From Streptomyces sp. NBC_01551 (GTDB lineage: Bacteria; Actinomycetota; Actinomycetes; Streptomycetales; Streptomycetaceae), in NCBI RefSeq assembly GCF_026339935.1, contig NZ_JAPEPX010000001.1, forward strand, positions 2,316,001 through 2,380,000: a stretch of 64,000 bases of DNA, in the 5' to 3' direction. The notes under the pieces are model-generated. The model searched no databases. It was not told the DNA's origin and saw only the letters and a program-made list of their open reading frames with translations. Both the position numbers and the translations under genes were made by a program. Below, one piece after another: positions 1 to 8,246 of this stretch (its first letter is position 1; every line of letters starts with the position of its first letter).

Positions 1-79
1 CCGCGCGGTCGAAGTTCGGGTCCGCGAGGGCTGGGGTGGCCACGAGCAGCCGCCCTGTGAGGGAGGACACCTCGGTCAT
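1..79 (-). CDS. YqgE/AlgH family protein, 5' end only
   Basis: The first 26 codons of a gene that runs off the left edge. The reading begins MTEVSSLTGRLLVATPAL and continues DPNFDRA, the typical opening of the UPF0301 (YqgE/AlgH) family. The biochemical role of that family is not established. The ATG at 79 is preceded by no strong ribosome site. It is divergent from murA and shares a control region of about 290 bases with it. A YqgE gene next to murA also fits the gene order I recall from S. coelicolor. The identification rests on a short piece only. Confidence 0.8.
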   Translation of the reverse strand, partial: MTEVSSLTGRLLVATPALADPNFDRA

Positions 80-367
80 GCCGACATGATCTCGCACATT
101 CGCCCTTCAGGGGGAGCGGGCGGCGAGATCCAATCGTCCGCAGCTCAGGGCGCACGGCAGCAGACGGGAGCGCGCGCCCGCGACGCGGGCGGAACGCGAC
201 ACTCCGCCACCTGGCGGGCACTCAGGGTGTTGTGTCTCATTCATGACAGTCATACGGGCGCGTTGGCCTTACAAATAGGGGGGTTGCGCCCCTTACCCTT
301 TTCCCTGGCCCCCTGCCCACCCTCCTCTGGCTTCGCCGGGGGAGCCCCTCTCCGGAACGCGAGATTC
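80..367. other. Intergenic region between yqgE and murA
   Basis: A 288-base divergent control region. It must hold promoters for the leftward YqgE gene and the rightward murA. An open frame runs into murA from upstream, but its residues (a Pro/Arg/Ala-rich stretch with no family resemblance) do not look coded. I could not pick out a convincing -35/-10 pair. Confidence 0.5.
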
Positions 368-1714
368 ATGACCGGCACAGACAGAGACGACGTACTGCTT
401 GTCCATGGCGGTACCCCGCTCGAGGGCGAGATCCGTGTCCGCGGTGCGAAGAACCTCGTGCCCAAGGCCATGGTCGCCGCTCTGCTCGGCAGCGAACCCA
501 GCCGCCTGCGCAATGTCCCCGACATCCGCGACGTGCGGGTCGTGCGCGGTCTGCTCCAGCTGCACGGTGTCACCGTGCGCCCCGGCGAGGAGCCGGGCGA
601 GCTGGTGCTCGACCCCACCCACGTCGAGAGCGCGAACGTCGCCGACATCGACGCCCACGCGGGTTCTTCCCGGATCCCGATCCTGTTCTGCGGCCCGCTG
701 CTGCACCGCCTCGGCCACGCCTTCATCCCGGGCCTCGGCGGCTGCGACATCGGCGGCCGGCCGATCGACTTCCACTTCGACGTGCTCCGCCAGTTCGGCG
801 CGACCATCGAGAAGCGCGAAGGCGGCCAGTACCTGGAGGCCCCGCAGCGGCTGCGCGGCTGCAAGATCCGCCTGCCGTACCCGTCCGTCGGTTCGACCGA
901 GCAGGTGCTGCTGACGGCCGTTCTGGCCGAGGGCGTGACCGAGCTCAGCAACGCCGCGGTGGAGCCGGAGATCGAGGACCTCATCTGCGTACTGCAGAAG
1001 ATGGGCGCGATCATCTCCATGGACACCGACCGGACCATCCGGATCACCGGTGTGGACCGCCTCGGCGGGTACAACCACAAGGCGCTCCCGGACCGTCTGG
1101 AGGCCGCGTCCTGGGCTTCCGCGGCCCTGGCGACCGGCGGCAACATCTACGTGCGCGGCGCCCAGCAGCGCTCCATGATGACCTTCCTGAACACGTTCCG
1201 CCGCGTCGGCGGCGCGTTCGAGATCGACGACGAGGGCATCCGCTTCTGGCACCCGGGCGGCGCGCTCAACGCGATCGCCCTGGAGACGGACGTGCACCCC
1301 GGTTTCCAGACCGACTGGCAGCAGCCGCTGGTCGTCGCCCTGACGCAGGCCACGGGCCTGTCGATCGTCCACGAGACGGTCTACGAGTCGCGGCTCGGCT
1401 TCACCTCGGCGCTCAACCAGATGGGTGCGCACATCCAGCTGTACCGGGAGTGCCTGGGCGGCTCGGCGTGCCGGTTCGGCCAGCGCAACTTCCTGCACTC
1501 GGCGGTCGTCTCCGGCCCGACGAAGCTGCAGGGCGCCGACCTGGTCATCCCCGACCTGCGCGGCGGGTTCTCGTACCTGATCGCGGCGCTGGCCGCCGAG
1601 GGCACCTCGCGCGTCCACGGCATCGACCTGATCAACCGCGGCTACGAGAACTTCATGGAGAAGCTCGTCGAGCTGGGCGCGAAGGTCGAGCTCCCCAACG
1701 GCGACCTCGTCTGA
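368..1714 (+). CDS. murA: UDP-N-acetylglucosamine 1-carboxyvinyltransferase
   Basis: MurA transfers enolpyruvate from PEP to UDP-GlcNAc, the first committed step of peptidoglycan synthesis in the cytoplasm. The 448-residue length fits the family. The start MTGTDRDDVLLVHGG is followed by the conserved LEGEIRVRGAKN segment. The catalytic loop reads GLGGCDIGGRPIDFH, so the nucleophile/acid is Cys at about residue 126. Enzymes with Cys here are normally fosfomycin-sensitive, unlike the Asp-bearing mycobacterial form (family knowledge). An upstream extension of the open frame is rejected as start because its residues are unlike MurA. A hairpin terminator follows within 45 bases. Streptomyces usually carry a second MurA elsewhere. 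Confidence 0.97.
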   Translation: MTGTDRDDVLLVHGGTPLEGEIRVRGAKNLVPKAMVAALLGSEPSRLRNVPDIRDVRVVRGLLQLHGVTVRPGEEPGELVLDPTHVESANVADIDAHAGSSRIPILFCGPLLHRLGHAFIPGLGGCDIGGRPIDFHFDVLRQFGATIEKREGGQYLEAPQRLRGCKIRLPYPSVGSTEQVLLTAVLAEGVTELSNAAVEPEIEDLICVLQKMGAIISMDTDRTIRITGVDRLGGYNHKALPDRLEAASWASAALATGGNIYVRGAQQRSMMTFLNTFRRVGGAFEIDDEGIRFWHPGGALNAIALETDVHPGFQTDWQQPLVVALTQATGLSIVHETVYESRLGFTSALNQMGAHIQLYRECLGGSACRFGQRNFLHSAVVSGPTKLQGADLVIPDLRGGFSYLIAALAAEGTSRVHGIDLINRGYENFMEKLVELGAKVELPNGDLV

Positions 1715-1757
1715 CACCGCGTGACCGGGGGCCCCGCGAGGGGCCCCCGGGACGCCA

Positions 1758-1791
1758 GAAGGGCGGCCACCCCACCGGGTGGCCGCCCTTC
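1758..1791. terminator. Bidirectional hairpin terminator between murA and hup
   Basis: A 15-bp perfect stem (gaagggcggccaccc and its complement) with a 4-base loop lies between the convergent ends of murA and hup. It can end transcription from both sides. There is only a weak T run. Confidence 0.85.
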
Positions 1792-1819
1792 CGTTTCGCT
1801 GCGTACTAACGCGGCGGGA

Positions 1820-2101
1820 CTACTTGCCCTTGGCGGCTTCCTTGAGCTTGGAGCCCGCGGAGACCTTCACGCTGAAGCCGGCCGGGATCTGGATGGGGTC
1901 GCCGGTCTGCGGGTTGCGCGCGGTGCGAGCGGCACGGTGGGTGCGCTCGAAGGTCAGGAAGCCGGGGATGGTGACCTTCTCGTCGCCCTTGGCGACGACC
2001 TCACCGATGGTCTCGGCGAGGGCGGCCAGAACGGCGTCGGCGTCCTTGCGGGTCACCTCGGCGCGCTCGGACAGAGCGGCCACCAGCTCACTGCGGTTCA
2101 T
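1820..2101 (-). CDS. hup: HU-family DNA-binding protein
   Basis: A 93-residue nucleoid protein that binds and bends DNA as a dimer. It begins MNRSELVAALSERAEVT, and the arm shows GFLTFERTHRAARTARNPQTG followed by the typical IPAGFSVKVSAG tail. The length is that of the short HU of Streptomyces (HupA-like), not the longer HupS type with a Lys/Ala tail. A good ribosome site (GGGAG, 6 bases before ATG) decides the start. It is transcribed convergently with murA. A perfect 18-bp palindrome lies 83 to 100 bases upstream. Confidence 0.97.
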   Translation of the reverse strand: MNRSELVAALSERAEVTRKDADAVLAALAETIGEVVAKGDEKVTIPGFLTFERTHRAARTARNPQTGDPIQIPAGFSVKVSAGSKLKEAAKGK

Positions 2102-2183
2102 GTTGTACTCCCGTGTTCAACTTGCCTTAGAGGCGTGAGATCGAAGCCGATGCTGCCAGGGCCCTCGGACAGTCCCCGGACCC

Positions 2184-2201
2184 GGGTCTGACGTCAGACC
2201 C
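2184..2201. promoter_or_regulatory. 18-bp perfect palindrome upstream of hup
   Basis: The sequence gggtctgacgtcagaccc is its own reverse complement. It lies in the 397-base gap 2102-2498, which has no gene, and is 83-100 bases before the hup ATG. It has no loop, so it looks more like a protein-binding site than a terminator. The regulator is unknown. Confidence 0.55.
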
Positions 2202-2451
2202 TCTCGCCCGGTTACGCATCCTGCCCCCACCAGCGGCGGGAAAGCCAATCCGGCACCCGACAGGGTCACACGAAAAGCGCCACAGTCACGCCGCGGTGAC
2301 GCTCCGTCCGCACCAGGGGTTCCGGTGGATGCGGACCGCGGGCCACGCGGGCATCCCCGCAACCCTAGAGGGGGCTTGGCGGGCCCGCATCTCGCGACGC
2401 GCCGGAGAAGGCACGTGGGGGCCGTCACAGTCCCCGTCGCGACGACCGCGA

Positions 2452-2482
2452 CGGCCGTGATCGTCACACGTCGTCACGGCCG
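2452..2482. terminator. Probable terminator of the malic enzyme gene
   Basis: Inverted repeat cggccgtga / tcacggccg with a 13-base spacer, 17 bases beyond the stop codon of the leftward malic enzyme gene. The rest of the gap 2102-2498 holds the hup control region and no believable gene. Confidence 0.55.
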
Positions 2483-2498
2483 CTGCGGCATACGGGTC

Positions 2499-3902
2499 CT
2501 AGGCGGGGGTGGCGGCCTTGCGGACGGCACCGGCGACGGCGCCCGCGACCTTGTCGTTGAAGACGGACGGGATGATGTAGTTCGCGTTGAGCTCGTCCTC
2601 GCCGACGACGTCCGCCAGCGCGCTCGCGGCGGCCAGCATCATGTCCGTGTTCACGGTGCGGGACTGAGCGTCCAGCAGGCCGCGGAAGACACCCGGGAAG
2701 ACCAGCACGTTGTTGATCTGGTTCGGGAAGTCCGAGCGCCCGGTGGCCACGACGGCGGCCGTCTGACGGGCCACGGCCGGGTCGACCTCGGGGTCCGGGT
2801 TCGCGAGCGCGAACACGATCGCACCGTCCGCCATGGCGGCGACGTCCTCGCCGGAGAGCACGTTGGGGGCGGAGACGCCGATGAACACGTCTGCGCCGAC
2901 CACGGCCTCCTTCAAGGTGCCCGTGTAGCCCTCGGGGTTGGTGTTGTCGGCGATCCAGCGCAGCGGGGAGTCGGCGGCCGCGTCGACGAGGTCGGGGCGG
3001 TCCGCGTGCACGACACCGTGGATGTCGGCGCTGACGGCGTTCTTCACGCCGGCCGCGAGGAGCAGCTTGAGGATGGCCGTACCGGCCGCGCCGGCGCCCG
3101 ACATGACGACCTTGACGTCCCCAACTGCCTTGCCCACGACGCGCAGTGCGTTGGTGAGGGCCGCGAGGACGACGATGGCGGTGCCGTGCTGGTCGTCGTG
3201 GAAGACGGGGATGTCGAGGGCCTCGCGCAGGCGGGCCTCGATCTCGAAGCAGCGCGGCGCGGAGATGTCCTCCAGGTTGATGCCGGCGAAGCCCGGGGCG
3301 ATCGCCTTGACGATCTCGACGATGGCGTCGGTGTCCTGGGTGTCCAGGCAGATCGGCCACGCGTCGATGCCGGCGAAGCGCTTGAAGAGGGCCGCCTTGC
3401 CCTCCATGACGGGCAGCGCGGCCATCGGGCCGATGTTGCCGAGGCCGAGCACGGCGGAGCCGTCCGTCACGACTGCGACGGAGTTGCGCTTGATGGTGAG
3501 GCGGCGCGCGTCCTCGGGGTTCTCGGCGATCGCCATGCACACGCGGGCCACGCCCGGGGTGTAGATCATCGAGAGGTCGTCACGGTTGCGGATGGGGTGC
3601 TTGGACGCCATCTCGATCTTGCCGCCGAGGTGCATCAGGAAGGTTCGGTCGGAGACCTTGCCGAGGCTGACGCCCTCGATGCCGCGCAGCTTCTCGACGA
3701 TCTCGTCGGCGTGCGCGGTGGAGGTCGCGGCGATGGTGACGTCGATACGGAGCTTCTCGTGGCCGGAGGCGGTCACGTCGAGGCCGGTGACCGACCCGCC
3801 GGAGGACTCGACGGCGGTGGTGAGCTGGGAGACCGCGGTTCCGCTCGCGGGCACTTCCAGGCGGACCGTCATCGAGTACGAGACGCTGGGCGCCGTTGCC
3901 AT
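2499..3902 (-). CDS. NAD-dependent malic enzyme with N-terminal ACT-like domain
   Basis: Oxidatively decarboxylates malate to pyruvate in the cytoplasm. The 467-residue protein starts MATAPSVSYSMTVRLEVPASG. Residues 1-90 resemble an ACT regulatory domain, followed by the malic domain (IYTPGVARVC, TDGSAVLGLGNIG, FHDDQHGTA) and a Rossmann NAD-binding part (VVMSGAGAAGTAILKLL). The start was chosen because GAGGAA lies a few bases upstream, and because the longer open frame before it reads unlike the family. The cofactor (NAD or NADP) is inferred from the family type only. It stands alone, with long gaps on both sides. Confidence 0.93.
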   Translation of the reverse strand: MATAPSVSYSMTVRLEVPASGTAVSQLTTAVESSGGSVTGLDVTASGHEKLRIDVTIAATSTAHADEIVEKLRGIEGVSLGKVSDRTFLMHLGGKIEMASKHPIRNRDDLSMIYTPGVARVCMAIAENPEDARRLTIKRNSVAVVTDGSAVLGLGNIGPMAALPVMEGKAALFKRFAGIDAWPICLDTQDTDAIVEIVKAIAPGFAGINLEDISAPRCFEIEARLREALDIPVFHDDQHGTAIVVLAALTNALRVVGKAVGDVKVVMSGAGAAGTAILKLLLAAGVKNAVSADIHGVVHADRPDLVDAAADSPLRWIADNTNPEGYTGTLKEAVVGADVFIGVSAPNVLSGEDVAAMADGAIVFALANPDPEVDPAVARQTAAVVATGRSDFPNQINNVLVFPGVFRGLLDAQSRTVNTDMMLAAASALADVVGEDELNANYIIPSVFNDKVAGAVAGAVRKAATPA

Positions 3903-4373
3903 GGCCGTGTTCCTCTTCTGTCCCTGGTTTTTCTGTACATACGGGGACCTGTCACACGGTGGGTGTGGCAGGGCCTGTTGTCCGATCGTCCCACCTACCA
4001 GCCAGTACAAGGTAACCAGCTACAAATTTCGGAAAGACACTTCCACCATACGAGATTTGATCGGGTGGCGGAAGCCTCTGAGGCCGAATCCGGCCACGCA
4101 AAACAGGTCTGCCCCCTCTGTTTCCACAGAGGGGGCAGACCTGTTGATACGACTATGACACCGACCCGCCATGCTCGCCTCGCGGCAAGTGGTCGCTCTA
4201 AGCGACGAAGGTTGGGCCCGGGGGCTTGGATCGAGTCGGTGCCTCACCCAGGCTAACAAAGGATCGCCGGATGCGATCCCCCTCCGGGGAGTTGACCTCG
4301 TCTCACCACGCCGTTGGCCCATCGCCCGGCCGGCGGCCCCGGACGGGAGCGCGCCCGCCGGGGCGGAGTCGGC
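3903..4373. other. Long intergenic region, malic enzyme to HelD-like gene
   Basis: A 471-base gap holding the promoter side of the malic enzyme gene, the strong hairpin at 4102-4145, and the downstream side of the HelD-like gene. A minus-strand open frame at 4020-4322 runs straight through the hairpin and has no family resemblance, so I do not call it a gene. Confidence 0.6.
4102..4145. terminator. 20-bp perfect hairpin with TTCC tetraloop
   Basis: A 20-base arm starting aacaggtctgccccc is followed by loop ttcc and an exactly complementary arm. It lies about 230 bases beyond the HelD-like stop codon and about 240 bases upstream of the malic enzyme start. There is no T tract. A terminator of the HelD transcript is the simplest reading; read from the other strand it is equally symmetric. 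Confidence 0.7.
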
Positions 4374-6692
4374 CTACGGGTGGAGCAGGGCCGGGACGCC
4401 GTCCGGGGTGGGGGTGTCCTTCGGGGTGGAGACGACCGTCAGTTGCTGCGTCGCGCGCGTGAGCGCCACGTACAGGACGCGCAGGCCCGCCGGGGACTCG
4501 TCGGCGATCTCGGCCGGGGAGACGACCACCGTGGCGTCGTACTCCAGGCCCTTCGCCTCCAGGCTGCCCAGCGCCACCGCCCGTTCCCCCAGGTCCGCCA
4601 GCCAGCCCGCGGCCTCCGCCCGCCGGTCCATGGCCACGACCACGCCCACCGTGCCGTCCACCTGCGCCAGCAGCCGCCGGGTCTCCTCCCGCACGGTCTC
4701 CCGCAGGTCCTGCGCCACCGCCGTGAACCTCGGCAGCAGCCCCGTCGAGCGCACCGCCGTCGGCGGCTCCATCCCGGGCATCGCCAGCCGCAGCACCCGC
4801 GAGGCGACCTCCGCGACCTCCGCCGGGTTGCGGTAGTTCACCGTCAGGGTGAACCGGCGCCGCGGCCGCGTCCCCAGCGCCTCGTCACGCGCCGCCGCCG
4901 CCTCGTCCGGGTCCGTCCACGAGGACTGCGCCGGGTCGCCGACGACCGTCCAGGTGCCGTGCCGGCCCCGGCGGCCGACCATCCGCCACTGCATCGGCGT
5001 CAGGTCCTGCGCCTCGTCCACGATGACGTGCGCGTACTCGGTGCGCTCCGCCGCGATCCGCTCGGCCCGCTCCCACTGGGTCTCCTCGCGGGTCGGCATC
5101 AGCTCCTCCAGCCCCGTGAGCTGGTCCAGCGGGTCGAACTCCCGCTTCCGCTTCGGCCGCGCCGGGGCACCCAGCAGCTGCTGGAGCTCGTCCAGCAGCG
5201 CCACGTCGTGCACCGACAGCGGCCCCTTGCCGTCCGTGCCCACCCGGCGCAGCGAGCGCGCCAGCTGCCGCGTCTCGCGCGGGTTCAGGTCCCGGCGCGA
5301 CCAGCGCCCGAGCTTGCGCTCGTCGGCCATCGCGGCCAGCACCCCGCGCGGGGTGAGCTCCGGCCACCAGGCGTTCAGGAAGCCGATGAAGGCGTCCTCG
5401 GTGGAGATGTCCTCGTCGAACGCGGAGCGCAGCTCGGCGGCCAGCTCCGGGTCGCTGTGCCGGCCGGCCTGCCCCGACTTGGCGTACAGGGCGTCCAGCA
5501 GCAGCTTGCGGGCGCGCGGGCGCAGCAGGTTCACCGGCGTGGTGGCGCCGAGCACGTTCTGCCGGATCCGGTTCAGCTCGTCGGCCTCCAGCTCCTGTCG
5601 CCGCCCGAAGGCGACCACGCGCAGCCGGTCCGGGGCGGGGCCGCCCGCGTTGCCGAGCTCCAGGGCGCCCCGTACCGCCTTGCGCAGCACCTTCAGCATC
5701 CGCGAGGAGCCCTTGATCCGGGCCACGGCCGGATCGTCGTACGTGGTCGCCTCGGCGCCGTCGACCAGCGAGCCGAGTGCCCGGATGGCGACCTGGCCCT
5801 CCTCGCCCAGCGAGGGCAGCACGCCCTCGGTGTACGCGACGAGCAGCGGCGTCGGGGAGACGATCAGGATGCCGCCGGAGTAGCGGCGGCGGTCCTGGTA
5901 GAGCAGGTAGGCGGCGCGGTGCAGGGCGACGGCGGTCTTGCCGGTGCCCGGCCCGCCCGCGACCTCGGCCACGGACGCGGCGGGGGCCCGGATGACCAGG
6001 TCCTGCTCGGCCTGGATGGAGGAGACGATGTCCCGCATCGAGTGCGTACGGGCCCGCCCGAGCGCGGCCATCAGGGCGCCGTCGCCGATGGCGGGCAGCT
6101 CCCGGCCGTTCAGCGTGGCGGTGACCTCGGGGCGCATCAGGTCGTCCTCGACGCCGAGCACCTTGCGGCCCTTGGAGCGGATGACGCGGCGGCGCACGAC
6201 GCGGCCGGGGTCCTTGGGCGTGGAGCGGTAGAACGGCGCGGCGGCCGGGGCGCGCCAGTCGATGACGAGCGGCGCGTAGTCCGTGTCGAGTACGCCGATG
6301 CGCCCGATGTGCAGGGTTTCGGCGATCTCGGCCGTGAGGTCGGGGCGGATCGCGTCGTCGGCGGGTTCGATGGAGGTGAACGCGCCGTCGGCGCCGCGTT
6401 CGCCGTCCTTGCCGCGGACCAGGTCGATCCGGCCGAAGAGGAAGTCCTCGAACTCGTTGTTCAACCGGTTCAGGTGGATACCGGCACGGAAGACCTGCGC
6501 GTCGCGTTCCGCGAGCGCGCCGGGCGTGCCGACCTGGCCGCGTTTGGCGGCATCGTTCAGCAGGAACTCGGCCTCGTGGATCTTCTCCTCAAGGCGGCGG
6601 TACACCTGGTCCAGGTGCGTCTGCTCGACCGCGATCTCCCGATCGCGGACGGAATCCGCCGTGCTGTCGACAGCGGCATTCTGCGCGGCCAC
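4374..6692 (-). CDS. HelD/HelR-like UvrD-family ATPase
   Basis: A 772-residue UvrD-like ATPase of the HelD group, whose studied members pull stalled RNA polymerase off DNA. An N-terminal coiled region (EQTHLDQVYRRLEEKIHEAE) precedes a conserved DYAPLVIDWRAP block. Then come Walker A GGPGTGKTA (about residue 246), DEAQD (about 557), GDPAQSSW and a C-terminal motif VLYVALTRATQQL. Start GTG at 6692 is 5 bases after GGGGG; the open frame upstream of it is not coding-like and overlaps the CGNR gene. Some Streptomyces HelD proteins (HelR) confer rifamycin tolerance; sequence alone does not tell me which subtype this is. Confidence 0.88.
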   Translation of the reverse strand: MAAQNAAVDSTADSVRDREIAVEQTHLDQVYRRLEEKIHEAEFLLNDAAKRGQVGTPGALAERDAQVFRAGIHLNRLNNEFEDFLFGRIDLVRGKDGERGADGAFTSIEPADDAIRPDLTAEIAETLHIGRIGVLDTDYAPLVIDWRAPAAAPFYRSTPKDPGRVVRRRVIRSKGRKVLGVEDDLMRPEVTATLNGRELPAIGDGALMAALGRARTHSMRDIVSSIQAEQDLVIRAPAASVAEVAGGPGTGKTAVALHRAAYLLYQDRRRYSGGILIVSPTPLLVAYTEGVLPSLGEEGQVAIRALGSLVDGAEATTYDDPAVARIKGSSRMLKVLRKAVRGALELGNAGGPAPDRLRVVAFGRRQELEADELNRIRQNVLGATTPVNLLRPRARKLLLDALYAKSGQAGRHSDPELAAELRSAFDEDISTEDAFIGFLNAWWPELTPRGVLAAMADERKLGRWSRRDLNPRETRQLARSLRRVGTDGKGPLSVHDVALLDELQQLLGAPARPKRKREFDPLDQLTGLEELMPTREETQWERAERIAAERTEYAHVIVDEAQDLTPMQWRMVGRRGRHGTWTVVGDPAQSSWTDPDEAAAARDEALGTRPRRRFTLTVNYRNPAEVAEVASRVLRLAMPGMEPPTAVRSTGLLPRFTAVAQDLRETVREETRRLLAQVDGTVGVVVAMDRRAEAAGWLADLGERAVALGSLEAKGLEYDATVVVSPAEIADESPAGLRVLYVALTRATQQLTVVSTPKDTPTPDGVPALLHP

Positions 6693-6841
6693 CAAGGCCC
6701 CCTTCTGACGTGCATGGGCGACCGTCAACCGTACGCGAACCTGGGCCCTGTCCGCACGCCCGTTCCGCGACCGTCCCACGCGTCGATCATGCCGGGTCCG
6801 CGCCGATCGGCAAGAGGGCCTCCACCGTCCGGCGAGCGGAC

Positions 6842-7411
6842 CTACGCCGACCCGGCCGCCAGGACCCGGCGCCGGTGCCGGGCCACCCGCTCCCGGTTGC
6901 CGCACAGCTCGCTGGAGCACCAGCGGCGCCGGTGCCCGCGCGAGGTGTCCAGGTAGACGCGGGCGCAGCCGTCGCCCTCGCAGGCCCGCAGCAGCGCCCG
7001 GTCGCCCGGATCGGTGAGCAGTTCGACGGCGTCCCGGGCGACGGCCGCGAGCAGCCCGGCGCATTCCACTCCGCCGCACAGTTCCCGTACGAGGTGACCT
7101 TGCTGGTCCCGTACGGCGCACAGCCCCGGCGGCGGGCCGGCGGCCGGGCCGTTGACCCGGGCCAGGGCGGCCGCGGTGCCCGGGGAGGGGGCGCCGGCGT
7201 CGAGTTCCGCCCGTACGAGGGTCTCCACGTCGTGGCGCAGCGCCCGGAAGGCGTCCACCCAGTCGGGTCCCATCCGCGCCAGCGGCGTCCGGTCGGGCAC
7301 CAGCCCGGCTCCGGTGAGCCACAGCCGCAGCTCGTCGGTGTCCCGGATCCCCTCATGGGGAGCGGAGGTGGCCACCAGGTCCAGGCAGACCCGCCCGGAG
7401 TCGAACCACAT
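6842..7411 (-). CDS. CGNR zinc-finger protein (ABATE-type regulator)
   Basis: A 189-residue protein with an N-terminal stress-sensing (ABATE-like) domain and a C-terminal CGNR zinc finger: CEGDGCARVYLD, then RRRWCSSELCGNRERVARHRRR. The four Cys residues would bind zinc and the basic tail could contact nucleic acid. These proteins are presumed transcription regulators with unknown targets. ATG at 7411 (MWFDSGRVCLDLV) is preferred to a GTG three codons earlier because of the spacing to GAGG. It lies upstream of and in line with the HelD-like gene, 149 bases away. Confidence 0.85.
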   Translation of the reverse strand: MWFDSGRVCLDLVATSAPHEGIRDTDELRLWLTGAGLVPDRTPLARMGPDWVDAFRALRHDVETLVRAELDAGAPSPGTAAALARVNGPAAGPPPGLCAVRDQQGHLVRELCGGVECAGLLAAVARDAVELLTDPGDRALLRACEGDGCARVYLDTSRGHRRRWCSSELCGNRERVARHRRRVLAAGSA

Positions 7412-7491
7412 GCCCGTCACCGCCTCGGTTGGCTATGGGTGCCTTCAGAGTGCCCCCGGGCCGGGCGTTGCGGAACCCCCCGTGCGGGGGC

Positions 7492-8034
7492 CTAGCGGGG
7501 CGGCGGGTTGTCGTGGAGCAGCCGCTGGAAGAGGCGGTGGTCGCGCCAGGCGCCGTTGATGTGGAGGAAACGGGGCGCGAGCCCGTACTCCTCGAAGCCG
7601 GCCTTGGCCAGGACGCGCTGCGAGGCCGCGTTCTCGACGATGGTCCCGGCCTCGACGCGGTGCAGGCCGACCTCGTCGCGGGCGATCCGGCAGACCTCCT
7701 CCACGGCGGCGGTGGCCAGGCCCTTGCCGGCCCAGGCCCGGTCGACCCAGTAGCCGACGCCGCCGCTGCGGAAGGGGCCGAGCGCGATGCTCCCGAGGTT
7801 GATCGCCCCGACGGGCACGTCCCCGGCGACGAGCACGTACGGCCGGACCCGCCCGCCGTCCCGCTCGTCGAGCAACGCCTCGACCCGGGCGCGCTGCCCC
7901 GCCTCGGTGTAGAACTCCTCGGCCCGGTACGGCTCGTACGGCGCCATGTACGCCCGGTTCCGCTCCAGTACGTCGGCCAGCCCGGCGGCGTCGTCAACCG
8001 TGACGCCCCTCATCTCCACCCCATCGATGATCAC
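7492..8034 (-). CDS. GNAT N-acetyltransferase, RimJ/RimL type
   Basis: A 180-residue acetyltransferase. The acetyl-CoA fold is visible as GVGYWVDRAWAGKGLATAAVEEVCRIA (GKGLAT loop) followed by VEAGTIVENAASQRVLAKAGFEEYG. The family acetylates ribosomal protein N-termini or small molecules; the substrate is not predictable. Start uncertain: GTG at 8034 is the longest choice, while ATG at 8013 (MRGVTVDDAAGL) is also possible. It stands alone, between the CGNR gene and a repeat-rich gap. Confidence 0.9.
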   Translation of the reverse strand: MIIDGVEMRGVTVDDAAGLADVLERNRAYMAPYEPYRAEEFYTEAGQRARVEALLDERDGGRVRPYVLVAGDVPVGAINLGSIALGPFRSGGVGYWVDRAWAGKGLATAAVEEVCRIARDEVGLHRVEAGTIVENAASQRVLAKAGFEEYGLAPRFLHINGAWRDHRLFQRLLHDNPPPR

Positions 8035-8095
8035 CGGGGCACGCTAACGAACCCTCCGCACCAGATCCAGCCCCGCCAACCCCAGCCCGCCAACC

Positions 8096-8230
8096 CCAGC
8101 CCCGCCGGCGTTTGAGGCGCGGGGGTCCGGGGGCGGAGCCCCCCGCAACGGCGCCGCACCCACCCAGGCGCCGTCGGCACTTGAGGCGCGGGGCCCGCCC
8201 CGGGCCCGGTGCGGAGCCCCCGGGGCCCGG
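8096..8230. repeat. Two imperfect copies of a dispersed GC-rich intergenic repeat
   Basis: The core agccccgccggcgtttgagg at about 8097-8116, continuing into cgcgg, reappears in degenerate form at about 8167-8192 (gccgtcggcacttgaggcgc). Both are followed by G/C tracts around 'cggagccccc'. Nearly the same core occurs at 43719-43742 and 43816-43838, and a weaker relative near 20341. All copies are intergenic. Confidence 0.7.
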
Positions 8231-8246
8231 GCGCGGCCCGCCGCGG

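Noticed and set aside
4020..4322. 100-codon minus-strand frame between malic enzyme and the HelD-like gene
   Set aside because: It reads through both arms of the perfect hairpin and has no ribosome site or recognisable family.
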